Assembly (NCBI GenBank): GCA_963693285.1
Contig: OY848917.1
Span: 8,804,192-8,868,191, forward strand
From: Xestospongia muta
Lineage: Eukaryota > Porifera > Demospongiae > Haplosclerida > Petrosiidae
Reading direction: 5' to 3'
Length of the DNA stretch: 64,000 nt
Shown here one piece after another: positions 57,688 through 64,000 of this stretch. Each line of letters opens with the position of its first letter. Position 1 is the stretch's first letter. The notes beneath the pieces were generated by a model. It was not told the origin of the DNA and ran no database searches. It saw only the letters and a list, made by a program, of their open reading frames with translations. The position numbers and the translations under genes are program-made.

Positions 57688-59665
57688 GAGTGTAGTGTTG
57701 TGTTGGAAGACTAGTCGGCTGATGGATCATTTGCGTTTTTATTATTCAAAGGAATCCCCAAAATTTTCGGACAACTTACAACGAGTGATGGATAGCTCAA
57801 AGACGTTGCTGAGAAAATACCCGATAGAGTCAAGCTGAAAAATATTATAGACAGTGCAACATCTACTGAGGTCAATTGATCTGTTGTTATTTTTGTTATG
57901 ATAAATGTTATACTATTATTATTAGTAGGAAAACAGTAGTCTTGACATCAATAGTCTGGGTCAACAGCCAACTACAACAAATATTGTTTAGCAAAAAGAT
58001 ACCTCATCTCAAAGTTGGCATCACATATTTGTGATAACCTCTGCTTTCTCTTTTAGAACAGAGGAAACCTTAGTCACTGGACAATTCACTAGAAGAGTAA
58101 GAACAAAGATTATTCCATCTCACTCAACATTTGATAATGGCACATACAAGAAACTCTTCAAGTGATCAGTACAACACTGTATGTCATAAGCTGATTAAAA
58201 TCTATCCAAATGTTAAAAGATGAAATTGATTCTACTGGCTATGTAAGTGTATGATAATTTTTCATTGTGAACTTGTTATGAAGAATTTGTTAATTTCTCA
58301 AGGTTCTTAGAAAACAAAGTTATGGGATGAATTCAAGTTTCTTTGTCATTTATCTGCTTCTAAGATAGATTCTGTAACTACTTACACTCTCCAAAATGTG
58401 GAAGACTTTCAAATGTCTTTGAAGTGACACAAGTACTTGCATTGATGATTATAGATAATAAATTATATAGCAACAAATCTGGCTTCCTTACAACAGGAAT
58501 GTTATAATTGCAAAAGGAACCATTCTCTTGCTGACATACAGTCTTTGACCAGCAGAACATTTTCTAGACAGAAATGGATAATGAATTTGAGCCTCCAGTT
58601 TTGGAAATCCATGAGCAATACCCATCATTGAAGGTTTGGAAAATAGTGAGTTGTTAATAAAATTTGTTAATATTATTATCATTGTTTACATGTGTTAATT
58701 TCTTCTCTATTCCAGCTGTGTAGGATAGAATTCAGAACTGTTATCAGGTTGGATGAAGGATCAGCATCCATTCATTCATGGAAAGTTGCCTGACTTGAAA
58801 AAAAAAGAATGATTACTTTTTCTTGATTGAAACTCAAGCATAGGGCAAATTGAAATAGGTTCTCTCCACTCTTGATGACAAGAAAAGCAAAAAACTTGTG
58901 GATGAAAGTATTTTATTACTAATTCATTGTGTGTATGACATGATGTTTTAATAGGTCTTGTAGCTTTTCAGTTATTATCTGAAATGTTGATCCCTAAAAT
59001 CTGCATTGAGAAACTAGTACAGTTAGTGAAGGTAATGTAACTGTAGATAGTGTTGTATTATCATGGATAAAAAGTCAAATGTAAATACATCAGTCATTTA
59101 GGAGGCAGTACTTGACTAATTTTATCCTTATTGTTTAAGTGTCTACCTTTTAAAGTGTGGTAAGCCTTTGATTCCTTGTTGTTTTAAAGCTTGTCAATAA
59201 CTTATACAATGCTCCTTATTGTCTAACAACTTTTAGTAGTTTTCTGAACAACTGTATATTTACAGTCTAGCAAACCCTTTCTGCTTGGTTACAGTGAGTG
59301 GGTCTAGCTAGGCAGACTAATTACTTTGTATAAGAAATACTTTATGATGAAAGTATAATGTGGTAAGCTACACAGTATATATTGAATTACTCTTAACATA
59401 CTTAATTTTTGTTCAGTGATTAACACATGATCATATCTGTTGAAGAGACCTCTTTCCATATCATAGTAGAGGAGAAGCTACCTGTGAACTGGATTCTTTT
59501 GAGAGTACCTTAATCCACATGTTGGGTTCTTACTTTGTTTATGACACTGCATACCTAAATCCAGTCACTTCTATTGATGATCCAGTACTATGTGTTTGGA
59601 CTAGAAGACTCACAAAAAGATATACCTGCACTCATAGAGATTGAGATGGACAATAGTTTATAATT
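57688..59665 (+). pseudogene. SAMD3-like gene, decayed, right copy
   Basis: Same pieces in the same order as at 435-2,410. Near 57,710 the Trp codon of EDWSAD has become TAG (tggaagactagtcggc), the internal TAG before LKDVAEK is kept, and the S-stop-KTKLWDEFK stop is shared with the left copy, so the gene was already dead before the duplication. The right copy keeps one residue better: TFSRQKWIMNEF, with TGG where the left copy has TTG; this Trp is usual in the family (R-x-W-I). At 58,195-58,225, after a frame shift, it reads YNTVCHKLIKIYPNV. Confidence 0.6.
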
Positions 59666-59769
59666 ATGAAGTAACTCAGAGTTATTATATATATACAGTT
59701 TATTATATTGTATATGTATTATGTCATCACTATTTAACTCTTAAGTTCAAGTATTTTGTTATACTTCTC

Positions 59770-60400
59770 TAATGTTCTAAACTTACTTTCTGGGTAAGTA
59801 GTTTTTTATTCAATTTTAAAACACTTTCGAATTTACAACCACAAGAGCTTCAATACACAGCTATAAGGTGTTAATGCCAGTCTTGTAATTTATACTCTAG
59901 GCCTGAGGGTTAGCACAGAAGCTGAGAATGGACATTTCTATTTCCTATTTCTTCTACGTTATGTCTTCATATAACTGAATATTTGCAATGTGAAAATACT
60001 AAAGTCACATGAAGTTACTAAGTATTGCTCAGCCAATTGTCCACTCAACAATTAGAAATAATAGTCATAAGTATGTGGTGTTCAGAGGATAAAATTTATT
60101 TCTCTAAACTACATAATAAAAGTAAATTACGTATTATGATAGTGTATATGTTAAAAAAGTTGCTACAATGACTGATTTGGTTTTGTCTTACTGCTGTTTA
60201 AGTATATATTTGGCTAGCCTTTCCATGTGCTGCATAAATAAAACTATTCCTGTGTAGTTAATATTTTTGGTCAAATATATAAATGTTTAATAATCATAAT
60301 TACGCACATGCAAGTACTTTAAGTAATTAAATAACTGTTACTTTAATATTTACTTTTTCAGACATGATACTTTAGTCACTAACCACAATTGGCATTTGCA
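59770..60400. other. Extra and partly inverted segment in the right repeat copy
   Basis: The left copy has only about 85 bases here (2,490-2,580). Within this stretch, 59,914-59,978 is the inverse complement of left 2,497-2,562, sharing gacataacgtagaagaaata. Direct homology resumes with tattcctgtgtagtta near 60,243 and fully at about 60,400. Confidence 0.7.
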
Positions 60401-60796
60401 CAATAAGTAAGAAGCCCACACTTTAGAACTTTTAATTTGATGAGTAGCTCGCTACAATAATGACCACTGCTCCTCTCACAAAGATAATTTGTTATGGATG
60501 ATAACATTTACACCCTATTAACATGAAAATACCATATAGTTTAATCATTCCTACATAAAGTTGACTTACTTCAGTTAGTTTATTTACATCTGTGATAAAA
60601 GGTTTTAAAAACTTTCAAATCCATATTAAATCAAGTTAAGACTTCTTACATGATGCTTTGGGTCCACGTTTAGTGAGTGTGTAGTAAAACAGAGCTAGTA
60701 CAATACAATACATTTGTATTGAATGTTAAGAACCATCACATATATCACTAACTTTGTTATCTGTTCGTGCATATTTCTTTATTACGAATATTTATT

Positions 60797-60830
<34 letters not shown>

Positions 60831-62504
60831 CAAAGGCTATTTTTAGAGTATTATTTTCATTTTTCTTGAAATATTTGTTGAATGGAACAATCCAATTGCT
60901 TGCAGTTGCAAGTTTTCCCTACAAGTTCATTAACAGGGAAATTTGTAACTGTTTCAGAAAGATGCTGATCCTTATAATTAAGACCAAACAGAAACGTAGC
61001 TGCTTTATAAATCAGTAGTACATGAGAACACCACCAACTTACAAGTGAAATTAAAGTCATTTTGAGACGAATCAGCCTCAGACAGATGACTAACTGCTAT
61101 CAGATCTGATGCACCAAAAAAGCAGTAGTAATTGTATGCAGCGACACTCATAATTGCTTCAATTTGTAACGAAGCCATGTCTTTTTATTGCTACCAAGTA
61201 TAGTTATTTACCTCTAAATCCTCTCACAACGGATTTCTTTGCTTCTACATTAAAGTATCAGCCACACCTATATTATTATTGATTTGTTCCTCTAACCGAC
61301 AGATTTCTAGAAGTCCTAATAAAGATATCCAGATGCAACACAGACTATTTACTTGACCAGCTCAGTACTTTCAATAAAGACATCAGATCTCTCTTAAAGC
61401 GCTCCTTATGTTCAATAGGGACTTTAGCTCTCTTGATCGTACATGGGGTATATATATATAATTCTAATAATTCTTTACGATAGAGAGTCTGCGTGTCGCG
61501 AGGGAATAGGATTGTCTTTCGAAATTCAGTTTTTAGAGGTAATCATATAGCTAACTTTATGCACTTAGCTTCCTGTTTTTTTATACCATAGAGCAAGAAA
61601 TGGATCACAAGACACTCAGCAGTTACCCAGGACGAAATTGTTTGAAGGTAGCAATTCCTAAGTTTGGAACTAGATTGAAAGTTTATAGCAAACTCTTTGT
61701 AAACAGTTGTAATATGAACAATGTCATATTGCGGGTTATGTGACTATGTCCATGGATGATGATTTATGGTCAGGACTCAATTAAAAAAGGTGAATTATAG
61801 TATTTATGATGTATGATACCATATGCCTATAACTAACTAGTTTGGAATACTATCGGTTTAAACATTTAGAAGGATAATTTTTAAAAGACGTGATCATATT
61901 TATAGTTTTGTTAGAGTGCTATATATCTATCTACACATGTCTTTATAATTAATTTAAAGACACAGGTAGCTATATAGTAATCCAGACCTCTTTCTTATTC
62001 CTGTGTTTTGTCGAAGTACTGATAAAAACCTTGCAAATGAACAATTTGAAACAGATTGAACATACATTTATCACACTCTTGCTACAATACTCGTGACCAA
62101 AAGATTCATTATCACATGAGAGAAGAATGCAGAATATGCTTGAATCTTATTGCTAATTTTTGTTCTAAAGGACTACACTGGTCATTTGTAGATCTCTTAA
62201 ACTAGGTCTAGGTTAGTTCAAATTTTGATTATCTGTTATATATAAAATACTTTCATGAGTTATGTCCTTTTATATATACTTATATAATAGTTACATTTAT
62301 ATACTTATATATAAATCAATACAATATTACCTTTACAGTTCCATCATTGTCTTTAAGAAATTCATTTTTGTTCACAAGTGACCTCATCACAATTAACCAA
62401 GTGCTAAGAGATGGACACTTACTGAAGGATAATGTAAGTGAATATATCCACTTCTAACAAAGTTTCTATTTACGTTTCTCTTGTTTATGTATTAATTTTA
62501 CCTA

Positions 62505-62710
62505 TATACATATCTATGCTGCTCAGGAGTTTGCAATAATATGGTGTAGTGAGAAATGCTAATGAGGGATAACTTTGAAGAAGTTATCTGAAATGGATTC
62601 CTGGAGTTGTACTTTATTTTAAAAATGCTTAAGTCAAGAATACTGCTTTAAAACAGATCACTTCAAGCTATAGTGATGATAGCTTTATTGATAAATATAA
62701 GGTATATGCT
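62505..62710. other. About 200-bp segment present only in the right repeat copy
   Basis: Left 4,620-4,640 joins cattaattttag directly to taacataacatgactaacc, whereas the right copy has about 200 bases between these points. No inverted ends or target duplication were obvious, so whether this is an insertion here or a deletion in the left copy is open. Confidence 0.6.
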
Positions 62711-64000
62711 AACATAACATGACTAACCTTTTGTGTAGATGAGTCTGCTTTATTGTCACTAAAATGTTTAGTGCTCTTGTTGCTTGGCCCTTAATCTCAG
62801 GAGTGTGATGGGGATGTTCCATTTTTAGTCAAGTTTTTACAGGTATGTACTTGTCTTGTAGTCAATACACTCAGTGTTAGTTACAAAAAGAGCTTTTAGG
62901 TGAGGAACTATTGATGTTTTTATAGTCTTGGGAACAGTATTTAATAGAAATGTGTCAACCAGCCTTCTCACTTCTGATTACCTTATTTAATCATAAATAT
63001 TATTTCCAAAAAGATGATGCTAGAGATTGTTATTGGATCTGTTTAGCTATTCCAATGCTTTAACCTTATCCCAGTAACCCTAATATATAGGAAAGGTCTT
63101 TAGCTATTATTGGTAGTGTCATCATTACATTAATATAATTTGTTTACTGTATGTTTTTTGTGAAGTATACCAGTACATTACTTATCTCCATTATTTTCAT
63201 TAACACAGCATGGAACACTCTGATCAGAGGCTACAGACTGAGCCAATAATCAACCACATATTATGATATTTACAGGTGGTAATACTTATCATGATGATGA
63301 CCCATTAAAACAGTACTTCACAGCAGTTGAGCAAAGTCTATTGATGCAATGTAGTAATGCTAATTCATTTTCTTCTTGTTGGATGAACATATATATTTAA
63401 TATGGCATATCAGATCATTTTGAAACAAATGATGTCCCAGCATTTCTCCTACGCAAGTTTGCAATCATATTTTCACAAGTCAGTTTCAAGTGGGACATAG
63501 TATAACTGGTACACATGTCTGGCAGCAAAGCTTCATCTATACATGGACTCAATCTTTACCTTATTGATCTACTGCTGTTGTGTCTGGGATCCACATTTCA
63601 AGAAGTATATTAGAGATCTCACAGCGTTTCAAAAATTTGTTATAGAATTATCTTTAGCAACTGATAAATTTATGTTCTTTTCTGTTTATAAGGGACAATC
63701 TTGATCAGTTCTATTTTGTAACATTTATTACATCAGTAGTGTCACAATAATTACATCTTCTAGATTTATATATCTCCTTAACTTTACAATTGTTGGTAAA
63801 GAAGGCTGTCAAAGTAAGTAAATTTACCATAACTTCAAAACGAAAAAATTTATATAAGCAAAATATTTAACTTTAGTCGTTTCTTTGTCAACTTTTGTGT
63901 GTGGAGTGTTGTTGAGTTATAGCCGTTCAAAGTGCATTGCCAGCTAACACACACACACACACACACACAAAAGCGAATACTCTGACCCTCGCCTTCGAAA

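Larger units (their letters stand above)
57254..64000. repeat. Right copy of the long direct repeat
   Basis: Matches 1-5,893 in the same orientation, to within about 15 bases of the window's end, so its right edge cannot be placed. It carries the longer TA run (60,799-60,829) and CA run (63,947-63,968). Two stretches are absent or much shorter in the left copy: 59,770-60,400 and 62,505-62,710. Confidence 0.93.

Noticed and set aside
60767..61018. 83-codon frame across the TA repeat in the right copy
   Set aside because: Begins in the dinucleotide run and is not open in the left copy.

Overview
This window looks like genomic DNA from an invertebrate animal, most likely a marine demosponge of the Amphimedon type. 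The reasons are strong AT richness, very short introns (54 and 56 bases in the one gene where I can place both ends), one clear host gene of the Roc-COR-Death kind, and a dense graveyard of animal-type DNA transposons (hAT/ZMYM1-like, Harbinger-like, P-element/THAP9-like, pogo-like, integrase-like) plus one non-LTR retrotransposon. The species call is inference. There are no bacterial operons and I saw no rRNA, convincing tRNA or CRISPR array.

Layout. 1-5,893 and 57,254-64,000 are two copies of one long direct repeat. Each carries a broken integrase-like gene on the minus strand and, divergently, a decayed SAMD3-like gene on the plus strand. 8.2-12.9 kb holds a 607-bp inverted-repeat transposon with a 10-bp target duplication, a decayed Harbinger-like transposase containing a 54-bp mini-transposon, and a minus-strand ZMYM1-like hAT pseudogene. 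15.6-20.8 kb is a 146-bp tandem array of 33 units. 21.1-25.6 kb is the only convincing host gene: a Roc GTPase-COR protein ending in a Death domain, split over several exons. 26.6-29.8 kb is a minus-strand LINE relic. 29.8-49.05 kb is a 121-bp satellite of about 159 units. 49.66-50.39 kb is a 27-bp minisatellite of 27 units. 50.5-51.5 kb is a dead pogo-like transposase, followed by an outlying decayed piece of the 121-bp satellite. 53.0-55.5 kb has two minus-strand transposase-like pseudogenes, the second a P-element/THAP9 relative. 55.6-56.4 kb is a broken RING-finger gene. 56.5-57.5 kb is an integrase-like gene with three clean 3' exons.

The most unusual structure is the 146-bp array. Nearly every unit has a branch-point-like CTGAC, an acceptor-like TATAATAG, exactly three variable bases, then a consensus splice donor GTAAGT. 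The spacer is always 3 nt, but its sequence varies widely (16 triplets in 33 units), while AG and GTAAGT are almost fixed. The array lies directly upstream of the Roc-COR-Death gene on the same strand. It reads like a bank of 3-nt microexons or recursive-splicing ratchet points; this is inference from sequence and needs RNA evidence.

All positions and translations were read by eye. Family names come from remembered motifs, not from a search; identity levels and long array copy numbers are estimates.
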